DNA of 53,889 nt from an uncultured Clostridium sp. (GTDB lineage: Bacteria > Bacillota > Clostridia > Lachnospirales > Lachnospiraceae). Below are positions 1 through 8,198 of this stretch, one piece after another (within the stretch, counting starts at the first letter, position 1; each line of letters opens with the position of its first letter). Below the pieces are notes generated by a model. It searched no databases. It saw only the letters and a program-made list of their open reading frames with translations, and was not told the DNA's origin. The stretch is taken from NCBI GenBank assembly GCA_947644195.1, contig CANRZB010000019.1, positions 1-53,889 of the forward strand, given 5' to 3'. Made by a program: the position numbers and the translations under genes.

Positions 1-66
1 ATTTCTTATTTTGGACTAGAACCGTCTCTCAGAAAAAATGGGGAAAGTCAAAAAAACTCGACAACA

Positions 67-95
67 TTGACAACTTCACGATATTTCGATATCTT
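67..95 (+). promoter_or_regulatory. Sigma-A-type promoter of the symporter gene
   Basis: TTGACA at 67-72 and TATCTT at 90-95 are separated by 17 bp, as in a vegetative promoter. A TATAGT at 96-101 is a poorer alternative. Because the -35 box lies inside the longest possible reading frame of the symporter, this placement argues that the N-terminal extension before 178 is not translated. A short inverted repeat (GTACC 138-142, GGTAC 157-161) sits in the leader; I cannot assign it a role. Confidence 0.55.
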
Positions 96-177
96 TATAG
101 TATGTGTGCTTTTGCAGAAACACAATGATTACATTGCGTACCAAGGAACAATTCAAGGTACAGAAAGAGAGAAAACT

Positions 178-1713
178 ATGTTAAAGTTACTGATTCTATT
201 GGTTTACTTCGCGGTCTTGATCGGCATCGGCCTTTACTGCCGCAAAAACGCCACAGACGTCAACGGTTTTGTTCTGGGTGGAAGATCTGTCGGTCCCTGG
301 CTGACCGCTTTTGCTTACGGAACCTCCTATTTTTCCGCCGTTGTATTCGTGGGCTACGCCGGACAATTCGGATGGAAATACGGGGTTGCTGCCACCTGGG
401 CGGGCATCGGCAACGCCATTATCGGCTCCCTGTTGGCATGGGTCGTACTGGGAAGACGTACCCGTATTATGAGCCAGCATTTGGATTCTGCCACCATGCC
501 ACAGTTTTTTGGCAAACGTTTTGGCAGTCCCGCTCTTAAAATTGGGGCCTCTGTAATTATCTTTATCTTCCTGATCCCGTATACCGCCTCCTTATATAAT
601 GGTCTTTCCCGCCTCTTTCAAATGGCATTTGACATTGACTATTCCATTTGTATCATCATCATGGCGGTACTGACTGCGATCTATGTCATAGCCGGCGGAT
701 ACATGGCAACAGCCATTAACGATTTTATCCAGGGAATCATTATGCTGTTCGGTATTGTCATTATTATTGCTGCTGTAATCGCCAGCAAAGGCGGATTTAT
801 GGCTGCCCTGGATGGTTTGGCAAAAATCTCTGACGAGACAGTTTCGACCACGCCGGGTATCTTTGCCTCCTTTTTCGGGCCGGATCCACTCAACCTGTTA
901 TTCGTTGTGATTCTTACCTCTTTGGGAACCTGGGGACTTCCACAGATGGTTCAGAAGTTTTATGCCATTAATAACGAAGATTCCATCAAGAAAGGAACCA
1001 TCATCTCTACGATTTTTGCTTTAGTTGTGGCTGGAGGCTGTTATTTCCTGGGCGGCTTTGGCCGTCTGTTCTCCGATCAGATTGACGTAGAAGCAAATGG
1101 ATTTGATTCGATTATCCCAACCATGCTTTCAAATCTGTCGCCGGTTTTGATTGCATTAGTCGTGATCCTGGTGCTGTCCGCTTCCATGTCAACCCTGTCT
1201 TCTTTAGTCATTGCGTCCAGTTCTACCTTGACCATTGATTTTCTGAAAGACAACTTTATCAAGAATATGAGTGAGAAAAAACAGGTACTGTATATCCGTG
1301 CTTTAATTGTGGTATTCATCGCCATTTCCGCAATACTGGCGCTGATCCAATATAAGAGCTCTGTGACCTTTATCGCACAGCTCATGGGGGTATCCTGGGG
1401 TGCACTAGCGGGATCGTTCCTGGCGCCATTTATGTATTCCCTATATTCCAAAAATATTTCCCGCATTTCCTGCTGGGTATGTTTCCTGTTCAGCTCATTA
1501 CTGATGATGGCAAATATCTTTTGGAGAGATGCTTTTCCAGCAATTATCCAGTCTCCGATCAATTGCGGCGCCATTGCCATGTTAGTGGGACTCATCCTAG
1601 TTCCCGTCATCAGCCTGTTTACGCCAAAACCGGACAAAGAGCTCGTGGATAATGCCTTTGCCTGCTATGAAAAAGAAACGACAGTTTCCCAGAAAACGGC
1701 GCTTGGAAAGTAA
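178..1713 (+). CDS. Sodium:solute symporter (SSS family)
   Basis: A 511-residue integral membrane protein that probably couples Na+ entry to uptake of a small solute. It has about 13 hydrophobic segments and the early SSS-like stretch GFVLGGRSVGPWLTAFAYG followed by YFSAVVFVGYAG, which in this family lies in the Na+/substrate region. The length fits the family. The start at 178 (MLKLLILLVYF) is preferred because the frame upstream contains the -35 box and lacks a ribosome site, while GAAAGAGAG precedes this ATG. It is monocistronic, with its own promoter and a strong terminator. The substrate cannot be read from sequence; proline-, sugar- or carboxylate-type transport are all possible. Confidence 0.85.
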   Translation: MLKLLILLVYFAVLIGIGLYCRKNATDVNGFVLGGRSVGPWLTAFAYGTSYFSAVVFVGYAGQFGWKYGVAATWAGIGNAIIGSLLAWVVLGRRTRIMSQHLDSATMPQFFGKRFGSPALKIGASVIIFIFLIPYTASLYNGLSRLFQMAFDIDYSICIIIMAVLTAIYVIAGGYMATAINDFIQGIIMLFGIVIIIAAVIASKGGFMAALDGLAKISDETVSTTPGIFASFFGPDPLNLLFVVILTSLGTWGLPQMVQKFYAINNEDSIKKGTIISTIFALVVAGGCYFLGGFGRLFSDQIDVEANGFDSIIPTMLSNLSPVLIALVVILVLSASMSTLSSLVIASSSTLTIDFLKDNFIKNMSEKKQVLYIRALIVVFIAISAILALIQYKSSVTFIAQLMGVSWGALAGSFLAPFMYSLYSKNISRISCWVCFLFSSLLMMANIFWRDAFPAIIQSPINCGAIAMLVGLILVPVISLFTPKPDKELVDNAFACYEKETTVSQKTALGK

Positions 1714-1764
1714 AACTATTAATCCTTAATGGTCAGTCACTATATCACTAAAATTTAACAAACT

Positions 1765-1825
1765 AAAAAACCTGCATCCACGATTTCCCGCCTAACGGGA
1801 GCACATCATGGATGCAGGTTTTTTT
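1765..1825. terminator. Bidirectional intrinsic terminator
   Basis: Perfect 10-bp arms CCTGCATCCA (1771-1780) and TGGATGCAGG (1809-1818) are flanked by six A on the left and seven T on the right. It can stop both the rightward symporter transcript and the leftward acyl-CoA ligase transcript, which converge here. Confidence 0.9.
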
Positions 1826-1840
1826 CACTAATTCGTTCGC

Positions 1841-3472
1841 TTACATGGTCTCTTTTGCCACCAGATTATCTGCGCCATATTTCTTACGCAATTTTGGTTT
1901 CTCAATCTTGCCGGTAGCATTTCTCGGAATACTCTCAAAAATAATTTCCTTTGGACGTTTGTACCGCGGGAGCTGCAGGCAGAACTCTTCAATCTCCGCC
2001 CGAGTACAGGTCATATCTTCTTTCACTTCAATAATAGCGGCCGTCTTTTCTCCCAGACGGTAATCCGGCATACCAATAACCGCAACATCTTTAATCTTGT
2101 CATAGCGGCGCAGGAAATCCTCAATCTGTACCGGATAGATATTTTCACCACCACTGACGATAACATCTTTCTTGCGGTCTACCAGAAAATAAAATCCGTC
2201 CTCATCCTGCATTGCCATGTCTCCGGTAAACAACCAGCCGTCCCGGATCGTTTCCGCTGTTGCTTCCTCATTATTGTAATAGCAAGTCATGACTCCCGGC
2301 CCTTTGACGCAAAGTTCTCCTACTTCCCCCTGTCTTACCGTTATTCCCTGTTCATCCACAATCTTGCACTCCCAACGATAACCCGGTACGCCTATTGCTC
2401 CAACTTTATGTATGTTCTCCATGCCCAGATGAACGCAACCCGGCCCGGTAGATTCCGACAAACCATAATTGGTATCATAATCGTGATTAGGAAAATACTC
2501 TTTCCAACGTTTGATCAAAGAGGGTGGAACCGGCTGCGCTCCAATATGCATCAGCCTCCACTGCTCAAGCTGGTAATCTTCCTTTTTCACTTCTCCGCTC
2601 TCCAGAGCATCCAAAATATCCTGCGCCCACGGTACAAGCAGCCAGACGATGGTACAATGCTCTTTGGAGACAGCCGAAAGTATCGTCTTAGGCTTGGTTC
2701 CCTTTAACAACACAGACCGGCTTCCTGCTACCAAACTACCCATCCAGTGAAATTTCGCACCGGTATGGTAGAGTGGCGGAATACACAGAAAGGTATCTTC
2801 CCTGCCCGTGGCATGATGTTTTTGTTCCATCTCTGCCGCCTGGGTCAAACTCCGGTGTTTATGGAGAATCGCTTTCGGAAATCCGGTAGTGCCGGAAGAA
2901 AAATAAATGGCGCCATAGTCTTCATCCGTAATCTCAATCCCCGGAGACTGGCTGGAACAGTCAGCCACCAATTCATGATAACTCTCGGCAAAGCCCGGAC
3001 AATTATCCCCCACATAGATCAGAAGGCGCCCCTTGCTGAGCCGCTCCGCATATGCTTCAATTCGACCGATAAATGCAGGCCCGAATACTACCATATCTAC
3101 TTCTGCCAGCTCTGCGCAATATAAAATCTCATCGGCATCGTAGCGAAAATTAAATGGTACTGCAATCGCACCGCTCTTTAAGACCCCAAAATAAATCGGC
3201 AGCCATTCCAGACAATTATACATTAATATAGCTACTTTATCCCCCTTACGGATACCACGGCTCAGCAGCATATTCGCAAAACGGTTTGCCTTCTCGTCAA
3301 AGACAGCCCAGGTAATTTCCCGGCGATATGGCTCAAACCGGGATGGCTCGATCAAATCGTATTCCTTCCAGCTAATCCTCCGGGTCTCCTGTTCCTCCGG
3401 GTTAAGCTCTACCAGAGCCACTTCCTCCGGGTATAATTGTGCATTTCTCTCCAAATAATCCATTACCGGCAT
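1841..3472 (-). CDS. AMP-forming acyl-CoA synthetase/ligase
   Basis: A 543-residue class I adenylate-forming enzyme that should activate a carboxylic acid with ATP and transfer it to CoA. The P-loop-like core motif YFSSGTTGFPKAILH, the NYGLSESTG motif, the GELCVKGPGVM and GWLFTGDMA hinge region, DRKKDVIVSGGENIYP, and the C-terminal lysine in PRNATGKIEK are all present. The layout is that of medium/long-chain fatty acid or crotonobetaine/carnitine-type CoA ligases. The ATG follows AAGGAC with 8-nt spacing. It appears to be a single-gene unit, so the acid substrate cannot be inferred from neighbours. It is not closely similar to the second, shorter ligase at 49.5-50.7 kb. Confidence 0.85.
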   Translation of the reverse strand: MPVMDYLERNAQLYPEEVALVELNPEEQETRRISWKEYDLIEPSRFEPYRREITWAVFDEKANRFANMLLSRGIRKGDKVAILMYNCLEWLPIYFGVLKSGAIAVPFNFRYDADEILYCAELAEVDMVVFGPAFIGRIEAYAERLSKGRLLIYVGDNCPGFAESYHELVADCSSQSPGIEITDEDYGAIYFSSGTTGFPKAILHKHRSLTQAAEMEQKHHATGREDTFLCIPPLYHTGAKFHWMGSLVAGSRSVLLKGTKPKTILSAVSKEHCTIVWLLVPWAQDILDALESGEVKKEDYQLEQWRLMHIGAQPVPPSLIKRWKEYFPNHDYDTNYGLSESTGPGCVHLGMENIHKVGAIGVPGYRWECKIVDEQGITVRQGEVGELCVKGPGVMTCYYNNEEATAETIRDGWLFTGDMAMQDEDGFYFLVDRKKDVIVSGGENIYPVQIEDFLRRYDKIKDVAVIGMPDYRLGEKTAAIIEVKEDMTCTRAEIEEFCLQLPRYKRPKEIIFESIPRNATGKIEKPKLRKKYGADNLVAKETM

Positions 3473-3538
3473 GATCTTATGTCCTTCTTTCTATTAATTT
3501 CCTGCGGCCAATGCAGCAGGTTACTGTTTTTTCCCAAA

Positions 3539-3568
3539 CAGGGCGATGAGCCAATGCCCATCGCCCTG
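3539..3568 (-). terminator. Hairpin after the Fn3 protein gene
   Basis: Perfect 10-bp inverted repeat CAGGGCGATG / CATCGCCCTG, just downstream of the leftward Fn3 gene. The T-tract is weak (TTTGGG), so termination efficiency is uncertain. Confidence 0.55.
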
Positions 3569-3581
3569 CTATATTCTTTAT

Positions 3582-4256
3582 TTATTTCACAGTATAGTTC
3601 TTTGCCCACTTACTGTAAACAGTTTTTCCATTAATCTTCATTTTGGTACGAATACGAATCGTAAATTTTGCCTTGCTGTTGACCTTTGTTTTAATGGATT
3701 TCGTCAGTTTGCCACTGATGGAGGCCAGCGGCTTCCATTTTTTCTGGCCGGCAAAGCGATATTGTGTCTCATATTCTGCACCCTCGGCAGTCTTAAAAGT
3801 AATCGTCAATCTGTTCTTCGCCCGTTTGTATGACAGCTTTGGCTGTGCCAGCGCCGAAGAAACCGTAACTTTCACGGGCGCGGTAAATTCCCCATAGACA
3901 TCGGTCCAGGATACCATCCGGTAGGTCCGGATACGATACTGATACGTATGCCCCTTTTGTACCTTGGAATCCGTAAAACTGGTCACGTCTGCCCCCACTA
4001 AAAAGGCAATTTGCTGAAAAGAACCAGAGCCTTCCGCACGGACAATCTCATATGCGTTAGCATCCCGATCCATACTCCAGGTCAAATTCACAGATGCAGA
4101 CTTAGCGATTACATTCCTGACCGGTGCAGTCTGTGCCCGAAACGAAGATACTGCTGCCTCTGCGTCTGTTCCATACAACAGTACGAATACAGTTGCCAGA
4201 AAACATACCAGTAACCCTTTCCCTATCGCGGTCGCTCTGTTATTCTTCTGTTTCAT
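3582..4256 (-). CDS. Secreted fibronectin type III-like protein
   Basis: A 224-residue exported protein. Residues 1-35 form a signal peptide (basic start, LLVCFLATVFVLLYG core, likely cleavage after AEA). Residues about 38-130 look like one Fn3 domain (NLTWSMDRDANAYEIVRA, then GHTYQYRIRTY). Residues 140-224 are a Lys-rich beta domain resembling the Fn3-like tail modules common on clostridial surface proteins. No enzyme or sortase motif is visible, so retention in the wall would have to be non-covalent. The start overlaps the stop of the upstream coiled-coil gene by four bases (ATGA), implying translational coupling. The function is unknown. Confidence 0.7.
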   Translation of the reverse strand: MKQKNNRATAIGKGLLVCFLATVFVLLYGTDAEAAVSSFRAQTAPVRNVIAKSASVNLTWSMDRDANAYEIVRAEGSGSFQQIAFLVGADVTSFTDSKVQKGHTYQYRIRTYRMVSWTDVYGEFTAPVKVTVSSALAQPKLSYKRAKNRLTITFKTAEGAEYETQYRFAGQKKWKPLASISGKLTKSIKTKVNSKAKFTIRIRTKMKINGKTVYSKWAKNYTVK

Positions 4257-5440
4257 GAATTAGCTTCCTTTACTGTTGCATCAACGACAGCTTCCTGTTC
4301 CAGTATAACGCTTTGTTCCACCGATGTAAACATATTTGTGCCGTCTGCCGCAATTTCCCCAGTCTGGACTGCCTCGGTGGATGCTTCGATTCTGGCTTCC
4401 GTTTCCCTCTCGTCTTCCTGGTTCTTGAGATAAGCAATTCGCCGGCGCAGATATTCCATATCCGCTTCCATCAATTCCCAATTTTCCTTGCGCCGATGTC
4501 TGTTCTTATATTTTACCTCTGCCGCCTGGATCTCACGGGTTAATTTCATAAGTTCACGGTCTTTCTCCTGCATAGTCTCTAATTTTTGGCGCTCCTCTGA
4601 CCGTTTTACTACGATTCCCATCTTCTGGCTGGCGTCATTTTTACACCGCACTCCGTCATTTTTCTGCAGGAACTCCGCTTTGATGTTTCGCAGTTTCTTT
4701 CTGGCTGTCCGTACCATCTTCCGCGCATGGGTAGAGGCAATGCTGATCTCTTTCTCACTATATTTCCCCGATGCCGCCTGTCTCTTGACCTGTGTCAGGC
4801 TGGAAGTTGCCTTTGTCAGAGCATTAGATGCCTGCATAATATTTTTGGCACCCCGAATTGCCGTAGAAACCTGTTGATAGCGATACGGCAGTTTCTTTTT
4901 AGATTTTTTTGCATCTGCCTTTTTCTGTTTCATGGTTTCCAGCATCTTTTTTAAACGCTCAAGCTCTGTCTCTGCTTTCTTTTCTTCCTCGTCCGGATTG
5001 ATAAACTGTGATACTTTCTCCTGTTCCTCTTCCAGTTCCTCCGTGTCAATTTCATCGGGTTCGCTTTGGCCAAAATCCATGCCATCTCCTACCGGCCTCC
5101 AGTTCCAACCGTTCGCTCCCTGTCCTGGAATCTCTGTTTTGTCTGTATTATCTGACATGCCAGGATTCCCTGTTTCTTCCATCTCCTGTAACCAGTAGGC
5201 CACTTCATAACGTCTGGCTGAAATATCATTTTGATACTCCGGCGAGGCATACGACCTTGGATTGATCCTGTTCGGATCCGTAATTTTCTGGCTGGATGTT
5301 CGATTCCTGCCCGACGCTTTCGTATATTTAGCCGCAATATTCCTCGCCGAAGATGCGGAAGTCCGGCTGCGCTGCCGGTTTGTAGTGCGATTTGCCCTGG
5401 CATGTTCCCACGCAGAGCGGTTTTCTTCGATTCTTCTCAT
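4253..5440 (-). CDS. Uncharacterised basic coiled-coil protein
   Basis: A 395-residue protein that I do not recognise. The start at 5440 (MRRIEENRSAWEH) is fixed by a perfect AAGGAGGT at 5452-5445; a longer frame to 5536 has no ribosome site. Residues 1-75 are Arg/Ser/Thr-rich and probably disordered. Residues 105-165 are acidic. Residues 165-200 and 270-350 are charged heptad-like helices (for example ELERLKKMLETMKQKK). There is no signal peptide or membrane segment. It is translationally coupled to a secreted Fn3 protein through an ATGA overlap, so the two probably act together. A structural or scaffold role is a guess only. Confidence 0.6.
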   Translation of the reverse strand: MRRIEENRSAWEHARANRTTNRQRSRTSASSARNIAAKYTKASGRNRTSSQKITDPNRINPRSYASPEYQNDISARRYEVAYWLQEMEETGNPGMSDNTDKTEIPGQGANGWNWRPVGDGMDFGQSEPDEIDTEELEEEQEKVSQFINPDEEEKKAETELERLKKMLETMKQKKADAKKSKKKLPYRYQQVSTAIRGAKNIMQASNALTKATSSLTQVKRQAASGKYSEKEISIASTHARKMVRTARKKLRNIKAEFLQKNDGVRCKNDASQKMGIVVKRSEERQKLETMQEKDRELMKLTREIQAAEVKYKNRHRRKENWELMEADMEYLRRRIAYLKNQEDERETEARIEASTEAVQTGEIAADGTNMFTSVEQSVILEQEAVVDATVKEANS

Positions 5441-5854
5441 AGTTACCTCCTTGTCTATGATGCCCCTGACAATACAGCGGATGCAGCAAATCCTTTTGCC
5501 ACAAAATAGAACAAGCCAGTTACGGCCAAATATCATATCATTCCACTGCCAACAAAATCGTGCATAGTTTACACGAACTGATTTAGTATTATATCGGCCA
5601 AAATACTATTAAATTTAACCAATTTCAAGGCGGAATCCTCCTAGTGTCTTGTCTCCCATCAGGGCAACCAGGAAATGCTGTTTCCCTGAATCTCTCATAG
5701 AGAAGCCTTTACGAACCCTTCAAAAAATGTTATATTATAAGAGATGAAACGATTACCTGTACAGAGACACTAGCCTATTGTTCTGATAGGAAATGTACTG
5801 GTATTGCCACCAGAAATATGGTAAATGTGAAAACAGAAACCGAGGTGTATCATT
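5441..5854. other. Divergent intergenic region (414 bp)
   Basis: It must hold the promoters of the leftward coiled-coil gene and the rightward hybrid kinase. A TATAAT-like box is visible on the minus strand near 5590-5600 without a convincing -35 box. Short terminal inverted repeats CTAGTGTCT (5641-5649, and its complement ending at 5773) bracket a 133-bp AT-rich block that contains a TCAGGG / CCCTGA hairpin at about 5659-5690. No supportable gene is seen. Confidence 0.4.
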
Positions 5855-8020
5855 GTGAATAAAAAAAAGAATCTCCAAAAAATTTATATGATAGTGATTG
5901 CTTCTACCATAGTAATTCTCTGCCTTGTCTCATTTTTTTACATTGGACATTTAAAGCAAACCATATCCGATCATACCATTAGTTCCATTAGCGAAATTGC
6001 AGAACACGACAAATCAACCATTGAAACCTATATGGAACTCTGCTGGAAGGATCTCCAGGAAATCAAAAACCGGCTGGCTCAATATGAATGTCAAACTGTA
6101 CCGGATATAGAAAACAGAATGAAACTGGAGTCCGCTACTGGTAATTTTACAAAAATCTATCTCCTGGCAGAAGACGGCACCATATATTCTGACAATTCTC
6201 TAACCGATCCGGGCGACCCAAATACGACCGAAAAAAAACCAGACCTGCTGCCCTATTTTGCGGATGGCAGAGAGAAAGTAGTCATGCGCTTTGAAAACAC
6301 AGAAGAATCCGGCAAAAGTATCCTTTATGGCATCCGGCTTGAACACTTTGAAACTGCCGGAATACCCATGATGGCGCTTGTGGGTATCAGTGATATCTCT
6401 GTCATTCAGGATTATATGGTAATTGACAGCTTTTTCAAAGACGGAAACGCCCGTGGACACAGTGCCCTGATTGATATCTACGGCAACTACATCGTTGACA
6501 TCAACAAAAAAACATATCAAAATGAGAAAAATAATCTATTTCAACATTTGACCGAATCGGAAAGCTCCGAACTGTCTAATGAGGAAGTCGCCCAAAAAAT
6601 AAAACATTCCGAAACCTTTGCTTTTTATCACTCCCATACTGGGGAATCTAACCGGAAACTATTTTATTTTATTCCCTTTCCTGAAGAAATCGACTTGTAT
6701 TTTATCATGTCGGTCAATGAAGAAGTATTTAATGATAAGAACAAAACCTTTGTCACAATCAGTATGTCTTTGTTGTCCGTGGGTGTCATAACGGTAATCC
6801 TGATGCTGTTAGTCGTGATGTATTTCCAGAATAAATACATACGGACTTCCGAAAAAGCGAAGTCTCAAAAAGAATTTCTCTCCAATATGAGCCACGAAAT
6901 ACGGACGCCATTAAATGGTTTGATCGGCATGAACCATCTGATCCGAGTACATATTGATGATGACAGCCAGAAGCCACAAATCAAAGAATGGTTAAAAAAA
7001 TCACAAAGCACTGCCAATTATCTACTGTCTTTGATCAATGATATCTTGGATATGTCAAAGCTCCAAGCCGGAAAGGTTGATATCATTCACGAACCATTGT
7101 TAGTAGAAACCCTGGTCGATGAAATCGCAGCGATGCAGGCAGACAATATCCAGAGTCGGGGAGTGACATTCCATGTTGAAAAAGAAATTCTTGAACCCTG
7201 CATTGAGGGGGATGCCACCCGGATCAAACAAATATTAATGAATATTGTCGGCAATGCCGCCAAATTTACACCAAAAGGAAAAGAGATCCGCTTCTCCGTC
7301 CACCAGGAAAAAATTGACGACACCCATGTCATTACCACCTATCAGTGTGCGGATACCGGAATTGGCATTTCCAAAGAATATATTGGAAAAATTTTTGACT
7401 CCTTCAGCCAAGAACGGCAACGGAATGAAAACGGGATCAAGGGAACCGGTTTGGGAATGGCAATCAGTAAATTGCTTGCCAATGCCATGGAAGGCGATAT
7501 TACCGTTACCAGCGAATTGAATGTGGGAAGCACCTTTACGGTAACGATTCCCTCCACTATCGTGAGGGAAATCCCTGATTATCTAACCGAGAACCAGCAG
7601 GAGGACACCGAAGTTTCCACATCCCGACAGACAGAGCAGAAACCGATAAAAATCCTGGTTGCTGAAGATGTTGAAATGAATGCGGAAGTTCTTTTGGAAA
7701 TCCTTAAGTTAGAGGGTTTTGAAACCGCTCATGCTGCCAACGGGCAGGAAGCGGTAGATCTTTTTGCACAATCAGAAATCGGAGAATTCGATATTATATT
7801 GATGGATATGCAGATGCCGGTTATGGATGGTTGTACCGCATCTCGTAAAATTCGAGCACTTAACCGGGCGGATGCCGAATCTGTTATGATCTATGCCTGC
7901 ACCGCCAATACTTTCCAAGAAGATCGGGATTTAGCCCTGGAAAGCGGTATGAATGATTTTCTGACCAAACCGATTGATGTCAATATTCTGCTGAAAAAGA
8001 TGGCAACGTCTCATTCATAA
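5855..8020 (+). CDS. Membrane hybrid histidine kinase with receiver domain
   Basis: A 721-residue sensor. TM1 (about 10-32) and TM2 (about 299-322) flank an extracytoplasmic Cache-like domain. The HisKA box EFLSNMSHEIRTPLNGLIGM places the phospho-accepting His at about 347. The HATPase region shows MNIVGNAAKFTPKG (N box), CADTGIGI (G1) and GTGLGMAIS (G2). A receiver domain follows with candidate phospho-Asp 651 in LMDMQMPVMDG. There is no HPt or DNA-binding output, so signal must pass to a partner encoded elsewhere. It starts at GTG with GAGGTG 7 nt upstream. It stands alone between a divergent gene and convergent metG. The ligand is unknown. Confidence 0.88.
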   Translation: MNKKKNLQKIYMIVIASTIVILCLVSFFYIGHLKQTISDHTISSISEIAEHDKSTIETYMELCWKDLQEIKNRLAQYECQTVPDIENRMKLESATGNFTKIYLLAEDGTIYSDNSLTDPGDPNTTEKKPDLLPYFADGREKVVMRFENTEESGKSILYGIRLEHFETAGIPMMALVGISDISVIQDYMVIDSFFKDGNARGHSALIDIYGNYIVDINKKTYQNEKNNLFQHLTESESSELSNEEVAQKIKHSETFAFYHSHTGESNRKLFYFIPFPEEIDLYFIMSVNEEVFNDKNKTFVTISMSLLSVGVITVILMLLVVMYFQNKYIRTSEKAKSQKEFLSNMSHEIRTPLNGLIGMNHLIRVHIDDDSQKPQIKEWLKKSQSTANYLLSLINDILDMSKLQAGKVDIIHEPLLVETLVDEIAAMQADNIQSRGVTFHVEKEILEPCIEGDATRIKQILMNIVGNAAKFTPKGKEIRFSVHQEKIDDTHVITTYQCADTGIGISKEYIGKIFDSFSQERQRNENGIKGTGLGMAISKLLANAMEGDITVTSELNVGSTFTVTIPSTIVREIPDYLTENQQEDTEVSTSRQTEQKPIKILVAEDVEMNAEVLLEILKLEGFETAHAANGQEAVDLFAQSEIGEFDIILMDMQMPVMDGCTASRKIRALNRADAESVMIYACTANTFQEDRDLALESGMNDFLTKPIDVNILLKKMATSHS

Positions 8021-8086
8021 AGCAAAGGAATCATGACGCAGCCTTAATGATGCAATTTTTATAGAATGGGATTGGAAAAACAGGGT

Positions 8087-8164
8087 GTTTCGCACAGCGA
8101 AACGCTCTGTCTCCGGCGTTGCTGGGTGCCAATGGCACTCGTATCGCAGACCGGAGCAGAGCGT
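8087..8164. repeat. Two adjacent hairpins between the hybrid kinase and metG
   Basis: A 17-bp palindrome GTTTCGCACAGCGAAAC (8087-8103) is followed by a longer imperfect hairpin: ACGCTCTG plus CTCCGG (8102-8116) pair with CCGGAG plus CAGAGCGT (8151-8164), with an inner GTGCC-AAT-GGCAC stem. The two genes converge here, so this may end transcription, but there is no clean T-tract. The small palindrome recurs on the other strand at 10331-10345 in the metG leader. Confidence 0.5.
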
Positions 8165-8198
8165 AGAATTGCTGTAAATAACTTATTCCTATTAGTTT

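Noticed and set aside
67-177. N-terminal extension of the symporter from TTG at 67
   Set aside because: The TTG is part of the -35 box of a 17-bp-spaced promoter and no ribosome site precedes it; the start at 178 has normal family length.
5569-5628. 19-codon TTG-initiated frame on the minus strand with AGGAGG 8 nt upstream
   Set aside because: The ribosome site is good, but there is no promoter or terminator arrangement like that of the 14.2-kb peptide, and a TATAAT-like box lies within the frame. Probably chance; not called as a gene.
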